Of a stretch of DNA of 64,000 nucleotides, positions 33,873-41,809 are shown in pieces. Numbering within the stretch: position 1 is the stretch's first letter; each line of letters begins with the position of its first letter. The stretch spans positions 34,763 through 98,762 of the forward strand of contig CALJOK010000076.1 of the NCBI GenBank assembly GCA_937981555.1, written 5' to 3'. Made by a program: the position numbers and the translations under genes. The stretch is from an uncultured Saprospiraceae bacterium. Lineage in GTDB: Bacteria > Bacteroidota > Bacteroidia > Chitinophagales > Saprospiraceae. The notes beneath the pieces were generated by a model. The model was not told the DNA's origin. It made no database searches and worked only from the letters and a program-made list of their open reading frames with translations.

Positions 33873-34688
33873 TTATTTTTTAATCGCTCGACAACGTAAC
33901 TTTGTTCCGTTATTCAAAAGTTTTTTAATATTTCCTTTGCCCGCTTCTATTTTTAAAATGCACCAAGACTCGCCATCTACTTTTTCAATTCTTCCCCAAC
34001 CTGCGGATTCTTGCCTCGTAGTGACGACACCTTCTACTTCTTCTTCGACTAAGGCTTGGACTTCTAGTAGTTGTCCTTTTTTTAATCCCATTTTGCTACC
34101 CGCAAAAACTTTTAAAGAATTAACTTTCCTTTTACTTTCTTCCTCTGCGCCAGTTACGATAAATAAAAACTCAGAGAAACATTGTTGAATTAATTGGGTG
34201 ACATTTTTTTGTAATTGTGAAGTTCTAGTCGTCGTTGAAAAAATATCTTTGATTTCCCCTTTAATATCTAGCTGATGTTTTTGATGCTTTTTTACAGTCA
34301 ATGATGAAACGATTGAACCAGTCAATGAACCATCGCTGACATCATAAACTTTTAAAAAAAGTTGACGACCATAATTATCAATAAAGCCATCGACGAGATA
34401 TTCTGCACCAATCGCTTTTCCTTGCTCCACAATTTTTCCATCAATAAAATCTTCATCTCGCTGCCGATCTCTTTCCTCTGCAACTACATCAAATTCCCCT
34501 CTATCCAACAAAACCATTCGATAATCTTTCGAAAATGCATCAGCCACAATATTTTGTAGTTTCGTTTTAGATTCCTCAGTCATTTCACTATCTGTAGCAA
34601 ATGGCAAAATAGCTACATAAAGAGTATCATATTGTGCTTGAATTTGAAAAGCAAAAAGGCATAAAAATAAAGGGTACAAAAACTTCAT
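33873..34688 (-). CDS. CsgG/FlgT-like secreted protein 1
   Basis: 271 aa with a signal peptide ending QIQAQ. The CsgG-like part is VAILPFATDSEMTEESKTKL, YRMVLLDRGEFDVVAEERDR and IVEQGKAIGAEYLVDGFIDN, the best match to the CsgG/FlgO pattern of the trio. The C-terminal beta domain is SKMGLKKGQLLEVQALVEEE to NGTKLRCRAIKK. As first gene of the operon, it starts divergently from the OMP gene at 34896; the 207-bp gap must hold both promoters, though none is clear by eye. Confidence 0.75.
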   Translation of the reverse strand: MKFLYPLFLCLFAFQIQAQYDTLYVAILPFATDSEMTEESKTKLQNIVADAFSKDYRMVLLDRGEFDVVAEERDRQRDEDFIDGKIVEQGKAIGAEYLVDGFIDNYGRQLFLKVYDVSDGSLTGSIVSSLTVKKHQKHQLDIKGEIKDIFSTTTRTSQLQKNVTQLIQQCFSEFLFIVTGAEEESKRKVNSLKVFAGSKMGLKKGQLLEVQALVEEEVEGVVTTRQESAGWGRIEKVDGESWCILKIEAGKGNIKKLLNNGTKLRCRAIKK

Positions 34689-34895
34689 TGCGTTATTTTT
34701 TGTAATGATGATGATAGGCTAATTAAAAATTAGATTGTTTCAAAAAGATGGGTAGTAGGTTTTCAATTTCAAAAATAACAAATATGAGGGAAAAATGAGT
34801 GATCTAAAAAGTTAATTATTTGTTTTTGTTATTTTAGCAACTAGAAAAAATGTTCTTTTGGACTTTAAATTTTCTTTAAAACTAAATTTCTCAAA

Positions 34896-35417
34896 ATGAA
34901 GATTACTTCTATCTTTCGAATTATAATAATTGGTTTTATCTTTTTGTTTTTTTTACCAGAGTCAGAAGCACAAGTTTATGACCGTCGAGGAAGAGCGATC
35001 TATGTAGAATTGGGAGGAAATGCATTCATCTATTCTGTGAATTTTGATACTCGTTTTGCTGAAAAAACAGATGGTCTTGGTGTGCGAGTTGGATTCAGTA
35101 CTGTTGGAGATCATTTTGCTATTCCACTAATGCTCTCCTATATGACTGGAAAAAAAGATAGTAATCATTTTTTTGAAATTTCAGCAGGGATGACTTATTT
35201 CAATTATGAAGAACCTTGGGTGGTAGCTGATCGATCATTTGACCAACAATTTATGGGAACCTTTTCATTTATGTATCGAAGGCAGCCTCGGTATGGCAAA
35301 TTTGTATTTAGAGCTGGGATTACTCCTTTGATAGGTTACTGGGAGGAGAGTGATGACGGGGAAGCTTTGTTGGGAATTTTGCCAATGTTTGGATTAAGTT
35401 TTGGGCGAGCTTTTTAG
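34896..35417 (+). CDS. Small outer-membrane beta-barrel protein, twin 1
   Basis: 173 aa with a signal peptide ending ESEAQ. About eight short amphipathic strands (AIYVELGGNAFIYSVNFDTR, GVRVGFSTVGDHFAIPLMLS, HFFEISAGMTYFNYEE) end in Phe, LSFGRAF. It is 30-bp upstream of a clear paralogue with the same spacing of motifs (RRGRAIYVELGG / RRGHGTFFEIGG). It probably forms an eight-stranded barrel in the outer membrane. It is divergent from the CsgG-like operon; a partnership is inferred. Confidence 0.75.
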   Translation: MKITSIFRIIIIGFIFLFFLPESEAQVYDRRGRAIYVELGGNAFIYSVNFDTRFAEKTDGLGVRVGFSTVGDHFAIPLMLSYMTGKKDSNHFFEISAGMTYFNYEEPWVVADRSFDQQFMGTFSFMYRRQPRYGKFVFRAGITPLIGYWEESDDGEALLGILPMFGLSFGRAF

Positions 35418-35432
35418 TAGAAAAAAACAAAA

Positions 35433-35449
35433 CGTGTATATATTGTTAT
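35433..35449 (+). repeat. Dispersed micro-motif overlapping a start codon
   Basis: GTGTATATATTGTTAT overlaps the ATG of the second barrel gene; it is a weaker copy. Confidence 0.45.
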
Positions 35450-35969
35450 GAAAAAAATAATTTTACTTTTTACATTCACTTTATTCTTAATCAACCTTTC
35501 TGCTCAGGCTGAGGAATCAACTTTTGAACGAAGAGGGCATGGTACTTTTTTCGAAATAGGAGGAGCAGGTTTTTCGCCTACCATTAATTATGAAAGTCGT
35601 TTTGCGGCAAAAAATAGAGGATTAGGTATTCGGGTGGGAATTGGTTTTGGAAGTTTGAAGGATGTTAGGAAAATATCTATCCCAATACAAATTACTTATT
35701 TGTTGGGAAAAAAAAATAGCAAGCATCATATTGAAATAGGAGCGGGTTTGTCCTACTTTGATAAACGTGATGTGGATGATTTTCGATTGAATGATGAAGT
35801 GATTCGCTTTGAAGGGACTACGTATGGAACATTTAGTTTGATGTATCATCGACATCCTCCCTTAGGTGGGTTTTTATGGAAAATAGGCTATACTCCTTTT
35901 TTTGGAAATTTTAATGAAGGGAGAACATTTTTACCTTTTTTTGGGATGGCGTTTGGGTATGCGTTTTGA
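35448..35969 (+). CDS. Small outer-membrane beta-barrel protein, twin 2
   Basis: 173 aa, exactly the length of its neighbour, with a signal peptide ending NLSAQ. Strands such as FFEIGGAGFSPTINYESRF, GIRVGIGFGSLKDVRKISIP and HHIEIGAGLSYFDKRDVDD end with the Phe-terminated FGMAFGYAF. The pair are tandem duplicates that have diverged greatly in the loops. An inverted-repeat element begins at the stop codon. Confidence 0.75.
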   Translation: MKKIILLFTFTLFLINLSAQAEESTFERRGHGTFFEIGGAGFSPTINYESRFAAKNRGLGIRVGIGFGSLKDVRKISIPIQITYLLGKKNSKHHIEIGAGLSYFDKRDVDDFRLNDEVIRFEGTTYGTFSLMYHRHPPLGGFLWKIGYTPFFGNFNEGRTFLPFFGMAFGYAF

Positions 35970-36101
35970 TTTTTTTCTTGCCGCAGATTTTTATGATCAG
36001 GAATGGCTTTTATGATTTTTCCCAGAGCGAATTATTTTTTAACATTTAAAAAGAGGAATCATAATACTCATAAAAAATCAGCCCAATCTGCGGCAAAAAA
36101 A
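35970..36101. repeat. Inverted-repeat element, GCCGCAGAT family (copy 3)
   Basis: Ends TTGCCGCAGATTTTTATGA and AATCTGCGGCAA are inverted copies, extended inwards by TTTTATGATTTTTCC / GGAATCATAATACTCATAAA. It fills the whole gap between convergent genes. It is highly similar to the copy at 15193-15328. Confidence 0.85.
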
Positions 36102-36103
36102 AT

Positions 36104-37012
36104 CTACTTCTTACTAATCCCTTCGATATAAGTATTGCTAATTGCATTCATCGACTGTTGTCTCGCCTTTTGGATTTCTTTATTATCGCTATACACTTTA
36201 TTTAAAAAAGCTAGCTTTTTAGCAGTCTGATCGTCATTGGCAGAAGCTATTGTTTGCAAGGCCATTTTTGCATCATTCGCACACGGAGACTCAATGTCTA
36301 CAAGGCCTAATAAATCAATTGCAGTTTTATAATCTTTTTTCAATGAAGCGATATTTGCTTTTTGAAGGAGTTGATTACAGTTTTGTTTTTGATAATTTTG
36401 AAAGGCTTGAGAAAGTAAGTTTTCGTTTGCTTTCCGACAGTCAGAAGACTTAGGCAAAGTATTCAATATGGCGATTGCTTTTTCATTTTCGTTATGATCC
36501 ATTGCTTTTTTTGCATCGGCAAGAATCGTTTCACATTCAGAATTATAGTAGGAATCTACTTTTTCTAACAATTCATTTACAAAATGTGAATATGCTTTTT
36601 GATTGGGGCGAATACTCGAAATAGCTTTGTTGATCGCTGCTTTTTGAGTACTTCCTGCACCAGTAATGTTTTTGGAAAAAATGATCAAATCTTCATTGGA
36701 AAAAATGTTTTTGACAACCATGCTAAATTCCAATTGAGCAGTCTGCAAAGTCTTAATTCCTTCTATCTTGTCAAACTCTATGATGCTCAATGAAGGGTAT
36801 ATTGCGAAGGTACTGCCTTTGGCATTCACGACTCCTTCTTGAGTAAAAATGTCAATAACTTTTCGCTCGACCTTAGCATGATAAATCGAAGGAATCCCTA
36901 AATCAAAATGGGAAGACATGATTTTTATATCCAAGTTTTTTATTTCACTTTGTCCATTTGAAACAAAATAAGTACAAAATAAAAATGCTAATAATATTAA
37001 TCGAGAAATCAT
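36104..37012 (-). CDS. Secreted protein of the CHAT locus, possible CsgG-like N-terminus with TPR-like helices
   Basis: 302 aa with a signal peptide ending VSNGQ. Residues 22-135 form a mixed alpha/beta domain (IYHAKVERKVIDIFTQEGVV, LQTAQLEFSMVVKNIFSNED) reminiscent of the lipoprotein-domain pattern of CsgG-like proteins but too diverged to name. Residues about 150-290 are helical repeats with paired Cys (CETILADAKKAMDHNENEKA, LLQKANIASLKKDYKTAIDL). It lies 6 bp after the DUF6175 gene, so they are co-transcribed. The function is unknown; periplasmic assembly factor is a guess. Confidence 0.6.
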   Translation of the reverse strand: MISRLILLAFLFCTYFVSNGQSEIKNLDIKIMSSHFDLGIPSIYHAKVERKVIDIFTQEGVVNAKGSTFAIYPSLSIIEFDKIEGIKTLQTAQLEFSMVVKNIFSNEDLIIFSKNITGAGSTQKAAINKAISSIRPNQKAYSHFVNELLEKVDSYYNSECETILADAKKAMDHNENEKAIAILNTLPKSSDCRKANENLLSQAFQNYQKQNCNQLLQKANIASLKKDYKTAIDLLGLVDIESPCANDAKMALQTIASANDDQTAKKLAFLNKVYSDNKEIQKARQQSMNAISNTYIEGISKK

Positions 37013-37018
37013 ATTCTT

Positions 37019-37906
37019 TTAATTAATGGTAATATAAATATTTGTTCCAACCACATCTCTCGTCACCTCTAAATTTTGTTTTTTCAAAAAAGCTCTCAAC
37101 TTCGCAGCGAATTGAGTTACTCGATAACTACGTCCATTTTTAGGATTCACTACAGGAATTCTAACTTCATCCAAAATCATTTTTGTAGCAGTCACACCTT
37201 GAATATGGAAATAATTATTATAAGAATTTTCTTCAAACCATTTTTCTAAAACGTCTGAAAACAATTCTCCATTTTCCATTTCAGTATCCATATCTAATTC
37301 TGCATTTTCATCAAAACCGATATTGACAACCACAGTTCTGCCTTCTTCGATGATCTGATTAAATTTATCTTGGATATTATACATAAAGGTTTTGATAAAT
37401 CCATTGACTGCTTTTTCAGTAAGTCGTTCAAAGTTATAAGTGTAAAATCGAGTCGTCGTTCCTACATCAGTTGCAAGTACTTGACCTGAAAAAGCATCAT
37501 AAGCGGTAACGGTAACAGTCGAAGAATTTCCACTTTCATCTTGGATAATACTTGACTCGACTTCCACATAAATATCTGAACCTGACAATTCGATCACTTG
37601 TTGTTTGATAGAAGATTGATTGCCGATTTGCATGCTTTTATCATTGGAAAGTTGTTTGAGTTTAGCACGGAAATCTACTGTTGGAATATAGTGATGTTCG
37701 AACGCTTCTTTTACTTTTGTAACTGCAACGCGAAGATGTAAATTCTCATCTTTCTCGTAAACAGTTCGGAGTTGTTCATTTTCTTTTGCAAATGGAATGA
37801 CCATGATCGTCGGATGAACAAGTGGTTTCTCCATCGGTTCTTCCACTTGACCAAATGAAACCATGGTCAAGCAAAGTGAAAAAATGATTGTTGTAAATAT
37901 TTTCAT
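37019..37906 (-). CDS. DUF6175-family secreted protein (paralogue of the 31193 gene)
   Basis: 295 aa from the ATG at 37906, which begins the signal peptide MKIFTTIIFSLCLTMVSFGQ; a longer frame to 37990 overlaps the CHAT gene end and lacks sense. The family start VHPTIMVIPFAKENEQLRTV matches the paralogue, as do GSDIYVEVESSIIQ, VTAYDAFSGQVLAT, FHIQGVTATKMILDEVRIP and the end EVTRDVVGTNIYITIN. It lies 61 bp downstream of the CHAT gene, on the same strand. Confidence 0.8.
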   Translation of the reverse strand: MKIFTTIIFSLCLTMVSFGQVEEPMEKPLVHPTIMVIPFAKENEQLRTVYEKDENLHLRVAVTKVKEAFEHHYIPTVDFRAKLKQLSNDKSMQIGNQSSIKQQVIELSGSDIYVEVESSIIQDESGNSSTVTVTAYDAFSGQVLATDVGTTTRFYTYNFERLTEKAVNGFIKTFMYNIQDKFNQIIEEGRTVVVNIGFDENAELDMDTEMENGELFSDVLEKWFEENSYNNYFHIQGVTATKMILDEVRIPVVNPKNGRSYRVTQFAAKLRAFLKKQNLEVTRDVVGTNIYITIN

Positions 37907-37967
37907 AAATTGTTCTATTGAATAAGTAATAACGCTTACGCTAATATATTTAGAACTCAAATTGCCT

Positions 37968-40232
37968 TTATTTCTTTTTTCCAAAAACAAACATTCCCAA
38001 GAAGATAACGATTCCTAGTCCCAAAAACAAGAATTTATTCCCTCCTGTTCCGCTATTACTCAAAGGACTAGAATCACCTAAATGAACAAATCCTGCCCAG
38101 TAGAAAGGATGTTGTTTAGAGGGTGATTGAGCGTTGATGAAATCTAATTTCGCTTGTTGTAAGGCTTTATTTTTCGAGTATCCATCGTTTAAGTACGAAT
38201 AATAAAGTGTTGTCATTTCCGTAGTTGAGGCATCAGCAACAGACCACAAACTCATGGTGACACTCGGGCATCCTGCATGCTGGAATGCTCTCGCCAAACT
38301 AATCATTCCTTCACCATTGTAGACTCTGCCTAAACCCGTTTGACAGGCAGAAAGCATGGTCATTTTTGCATTGATATCAAGATTGTAAATGTCTTCCGTA
38401 TTTATAAAATCATTTTGGGAAAAAAATATTCGACTATCCAAAGGATCATTATTATTCATGCAAGCGTGAGTCGAAAGATGAATGATTTCTGCTTGTGGAA
38501 CTAGTCTTAAAAATGATTTTCGAGTGGCGGCATTTCCGTAAAATGATTGTCCATTATATTGGCTACTAATATTTTCTACTTCTTGAGCGCTATGTTTTAA
38601 CTCAGGTAAATTTGCTCCTGCTTCAAAACAAGATCGAACTGCCATATCTGTTCTTCCATTAAATTCTGGTGCATGACCTAAAAATGGAATAGTTGTATTT
38701 GCGTGAGCGGTATAATTTTTTTGATCCAACAAAAGTCTCGAAGAGTGTGCATAAGTCAGCGCATATTTTTTTAGTAAATAGGGGAGGTTGTTTGATCCAA
38801 AATTTACTTGATCCGTTGTTGCCTGATCGTCTAATAAAATTTCAAAAGGAACTAACCAAAGTGGTCCATCAGGAATGATAATTAAATCATCAACAGTTGA
38901 ATCTAGATTTTTCAGAGGTGCTTCCAAAACCAAACTGTACAAAACGCTAGCATCTCGAACAAAATTTTGATAAGCACTTTGAGCATCGGTTCTAAAACTC
39001 ATTGACTGAATTAATTCTCGCAACGACAAAACAGTTTCTTGAATTTGGTCAAGATCATTCAATCGTTCCACATAAAAGTGATCGGCTGTGACGACAAAAG
39101 CGTAAGCTGTTTTTTTACCAAAAAAGTATTCTACAACTGCTGCGTTTTTATTTTCCAAAAACAATTGCAAACTGTCGGATGCCAAGGAAGGTGCTGAGTT
39201 TTTTAAAAAAGAATATTCTGGAAAAAATGTTTTTAAAGAGTCTTGAAGAAAATAAAGTGACTCATTTGTGGCGAATATTTTTTTGTCAATATTATTGTTA
39301 TTTGTGTTGCGTCTTTTTTTAAGTTGTTGTTTGAGGTGCGCTAGTTTTATTTTTAAACTACGCTCTCTGTGCAACATTTCAGAAGGAATTGAACTTAATC
39401 CACTTGCTTTAGAATCCAAGATGGCACTTCGCAATGCCATTGCTTTTCCTTTGTCGGAAAGAGTGAACATTTTGAATTTAAACTTATCGTCTCTAGTGAT
39501 TTGAAATAATTGGCGAGCGGCGTGAATGCCTTTTTCTGTCATTCGAACTGCTTGCTCACCGAGGTGTAATTTGGTAAATTCAGATTGGTATTTATTACAA
39601 ATTAATGCTAGAATTTCGATTGCTCGCTCGTAGGCAATTAAGGATGCTAGTAATTGATTTTCGTCTCGATCTGATTGTAGTAATAAATTTCCTTTGGCTT
39701 CAAAAATCGGAATGGAGAGCAAAGGTGAAATCAAATCTTCTACTTTTGGATTAGCCAAAAGATCCGCATCATCGAAAGTCATAGCTGCCGATCGTAATCC
39801 TTTTTGGTAAAAAATAAGAGCTTCCTCTTTTTCTAAATTACCTTCGTAAGCTGAGCCAAGATCTTTATATTTTGAAGTTAGATTGGGATGACGTTCTATT
39901 TCACCAAGATTTTTTTGAGTAGCAGAAATGGATTTTTTTAAATAAATGATGGCTTGTTCGTATTCTTTTTTTTGTAGAAATTTACGACCAAGTTGTTGAT
40001 AGTATTGTCCTGTTTCGTTAGCGTTTGTAAGGGTTGTAGCTTTTTCGTAATCTTTTTTTGCTGCGACAACTGGGTTGAGTAATTCGGGGAAATCCTTCGC
40101 CATTATTTCGATCGCTTCTTCGAGATCGACATTTGGATCGAGGATGGAATTGAGTAATGCTTCGTCTTGCTGAGCGAAAGTGCAAAGCGTAAAATGAATA
40201 AGGAATAAGAAGACGAAGTTTATTTTTCTCAT
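37968..40232 (-). CDS. Secreted TPR-CHAT (caspase-like) protein with C-terminal membrane anchor
   Basis: 754 aa with a signal peptide (MRKINFVFLFLIHFTLCTFAQ). TPR-like helices about 25-330 lead to a CHAT peptidase domain (about 365-715). The catalytic His is H589 in IIHLSTHACMNNNDPLDSR and the Cys is C630 in MTMLSACQTGLGRVYNGEGM, both present. VTMSLWSVADASTTEMTTLY and HPFYWAGFVHLGD complete the family pattern. A final hydrophobic helix (KFLFLGLGIVIFLGMFVFG) followed by KKK anchors it in the inner membrane. CHAT proteins are caspase/separase-like proteases; this one should act in the periplasm on unknown targets. It lies in an ECF-sigma locus. Confidence 0.88.
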   Translation of the reverse strand: MRKINFVFLFLIHFTLCTFAQQDEALLNSILDPNVDLEEAIEIMAKDFPELLNPVVAAKKDYEKATTLTNANETGQYYQQLGRKFLQKKEYEQAIIYLKKSISATQKNLGEIERHPNLTSKYKDLGSAYEGNLEKEEALIFYQKGLRSAAMTFDDADLLANPKVEDLISPLLSIPIFEAKGNLLLQSDRDENQLLASLIAYERAIEILALICNKYQSEFTKLHLGEQAVRMTEKGIHAARQLFQITRDDKFKFKMFTLSDKGKAMALRSAILDSKASGLSSIPSEMLHRERSLKIKLAHLKQQLKKRRNTNNNNIDKKIFATNESLYFLQDSLKTFFPEYSFLKNSAPSLASDSLQLFLENKNAAVVEYFFGKKTAYAFVVTADHFYVERLNDLDQIQETVLSLRELIQSMSFRTDAQSAYQNFVRDASVLYSLVLEAPLKNLDSTVDDLIIIPDGPLWLVPFEILLDDQATTDQVNFGSNNLPYLLKKYALTYAHSSRLLLDQKNYTAHANTTIPFLGHAPEFNGRTDMAVRSCFEAGANLPELKHSAQEVENISSQYNGQSFYGNAATRKSFLRLVPQAEIIHLSTHACMNNNDPLDSRIFFSQNDFINTEDIYNLDINAKMTMLSACQTGLGRVYNGEGMISLARAFQHAGCPSVTMSLWSVADASTTEMTTLYYSYLNDGYSKNKALQQAKLDFINAQSPSKQHPFYWAGFVHLGDSSPLSNSGTGGNKFLFLGLGIVIFLGMFVFGKKK

Positions 40233-40242
40233 GATATTTTTT

Positions 40243-40328
40243 CCGTAAGACGACTCACCGAGTCGTTAGCAATTGTTGTGTATGTGAAGTATGTACAAGT
40301 GTGAACGACTCGGAGAGTCGCCTTACAG
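40243..40328. repeat. Inverted-repeat element between CHAT and anti-sigma-like genes
   Basis: The arms CCGTAAGACGACTCACCGAG.. and its complement pair over about 25 bp with two or three mismatches. Each arm is itself palindromic (CGACTCaccGAGTCG). It separates two genes likely belonging to one operon. Confidence 0.8.
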
Positions 40329-40330
40329 AA

Positions 40331-41083
40331 CTACTTTAAATTTTTAATTTTGTCCAAATATTTGTTTCCTTTTATTTTTTGGAAACGAGTTTTTGCAGCG
40401 TCAATTTTATTTTGTTTTAGCAAAACCATTCCTGCGTACCAGTTCGATTCATCGCTATATAATTCGTTAGAGATTGAATCAAAAACGGCTAAGGATTCAT
40501 CGAGTTTATTTTTTTCCAACAAGGAGATTCCTTTGATCAAAAGTATCTCAGCATCGTTAGGTAATTCTTTTAAAATACTATTCGCTAAGTTAATGGAAGA
40601 GGTGTAATCTTTATTTTTATAAGCAACATCCAACTCTGCAATTAAAGTATTGGAAGGAATTGACTTCAAAGTAATGTCAGCTTCGTAAGGCGTGTAATTA
40701 TTGTTATAAAAATCTGCAGTCAAATTTTGATTGCCTGAAGAAGCATCTTTGAAACCTAAATATCCGATTAAAATTAATGCTCCAATTGCAGCAACGGCAG
40801 TCAACCATTTTCCCAAACTTCTAACTTTAGCTTGTGGTGCTTCGGCAACATTTTTACCAGTTGCCGATTGACTTTGGAGCGCCTTTAACTTTTTTATTGT
40901 TGCAGTTTTTTCGATTCTCTCGGTAGCTTCTTTTTTAGCAACTGCCTTTTGTAAGTTTTTTCTAAACTGTACTTCCGCTCGAAAGTCTGTATCAGCTTCG
41001 AGTCGGTTTTTGAATTCCACCAATTCTTCTTGGTTTAATTCTCGATTAAAAAATTGATCTATAAATGTTTCTTGATCTTTCAT
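40331..41083 (-). CDS. Anti-sigma-like single-pass membrane protein with periplasmic TPR repeats
   Basis: 250 aa. The N-terminus (IDQFFNRELNQEELVEFKNR, LEADTDFRAEVQFRKNL) resembles the short zinc-less anti-sigma domains of Bacteroidota. A transmembrane helix follows at about 92-112 (WLTAVAAIGALILIGYLGF). The periplasmic part has TPR motifs (ELDVAYKNKDYTSSINLANS, LLIKGISLLEKNKLDESLAV). It starts 16 bp after the sigma factor gene, as expected for a sigma/anti-sigma pair. It should hold the sigma factor until an envelope signal arrives. Confidence 0.75.
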   Translation of the reverse strand: MKDQETFIDQFFNRELNQEELVEFKNRLEADTDFRAEVQFRKNLQKAVAKKEATERIEKTATIKKLKALQSQSATGKNVAEAPQAKVRSLGKWLTAVAAIGALILIGYLGFKDASSGNQNLTADFYNNNYTPYEADITLKSIPSNTLIAELDVAYKNKDYTSSINLANSILKELPNDAEILLIKGISLLEKNKLDESLAVFDSISNELYSDESNWYAGMVLLKQNKIDAAKTRFQKIKGNKYLDKIKNLK

Positions 41084-41099
41084 AAAAGAAGGATTTTAA

Positions 41100-41636
41100 T
41101 TAGTTAGCCATTGCTCTTAATTTATTTTTGCAACCTTGAATATCTGTTTTGATGCCAGTCGAAGTTCGTCCGAGCATTTCGCCCATTTCAGACATCTTCA
41201 TTCCTTTGACATATTTTAAATCCAAAAGCATTTTGCATTTTTCGCCAAGCTGTTGGAATTTTTTTTGAAACTCAGAATAGTCCCTCGGATCATCTTCGAG
41301 ACTATCCAAGATGAATGTATAGGTTTCTTCAAGTTTGCTTTCTTTAGCTTTTTTTCTTAAAAATTCGCGATGCACATTTTTACCGACGCCCATCAAGATC
41401 GCACAGACATTTTGTTTCATCTCAAATCCTGATTCGATAATTTTTATCAATCGGAAAATAGATTCATACATAATATCTTCTCGATCAGCTTCTTCTACGA
41501 CGCCTCGATTTCTCAAATAACTGCGCAATGAGTCCGTGCATTTATTTAAAATGCAAGACCAAGCTCTTTCTTTTTCAACTGTATTACCTCCAATCAAATT
41601 TTGTACGATTGAAGTATCGGAACAATCTTTAATCAT
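41100..41636 (-). CDS. ECF-type sigma-70 family RNA polymerase sigma factor
   Basis: 178 aa. Region 2 (about 20-85) contains CTDSLRSYLRNRGVVEEADR and EDIMYESIFRLIKI; region 4 (about 120-175) includes LGEKCKMLLDLKYVKGMKMS and GRTSTGIKTDIQGCKNKLR, a normal helix-turn-helix. It heads the anti-sigma and CHAT genes and probably drives them from one or more specific promoters. It also ends with the linker EDDPRDYSEF between regions 2 and 4. No matching promoter motif could be defined by eye. Confidence 0.85.
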   Translation of the reverse strand: MIKDCSDTSIVQNLIGGNTVEKERAWSCILNKCTDSLRSYLRNRGVVEEADREDIMYESIFRLIKIIESGFEMKQNVCAILMGVGKNVHREFLRKKAKESKLEETYTFILDSLEDDPRDYSEFQKKFQQLGEKCKMLLDLKYVKGMKMSEMGEMLGRTSTGIKTDIQGCKNKLRAMAN

Positions 41637-41765
41637 AAATGATTTTTTTTCTATAAAAGTAAATAGATTGAAGCATTTTTTTTTAATAATAGATTAAAAT
41701 GCTTTTCAAAGTGGGGAAGTTAGGTGGAATGTAAAGGTAGTAAATTTGGTTTTAAAAGGAAAAAT

Positions 41766-41801
41766 TATTGACAAGGTGGCTCAAAGTCACCTTGTCAATT
41801 T
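41766..41801 (-). terminator. Rho-independent terminator of the aldose epimerase gene
   Basis: ATTGACAAGGTG pairs perfectly with CACCTTGTCAAT; on the - strand the stem is followed by AATTTTT. Confidence 0.75.
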
Positions 41802-41809
41802 ACTACGAT

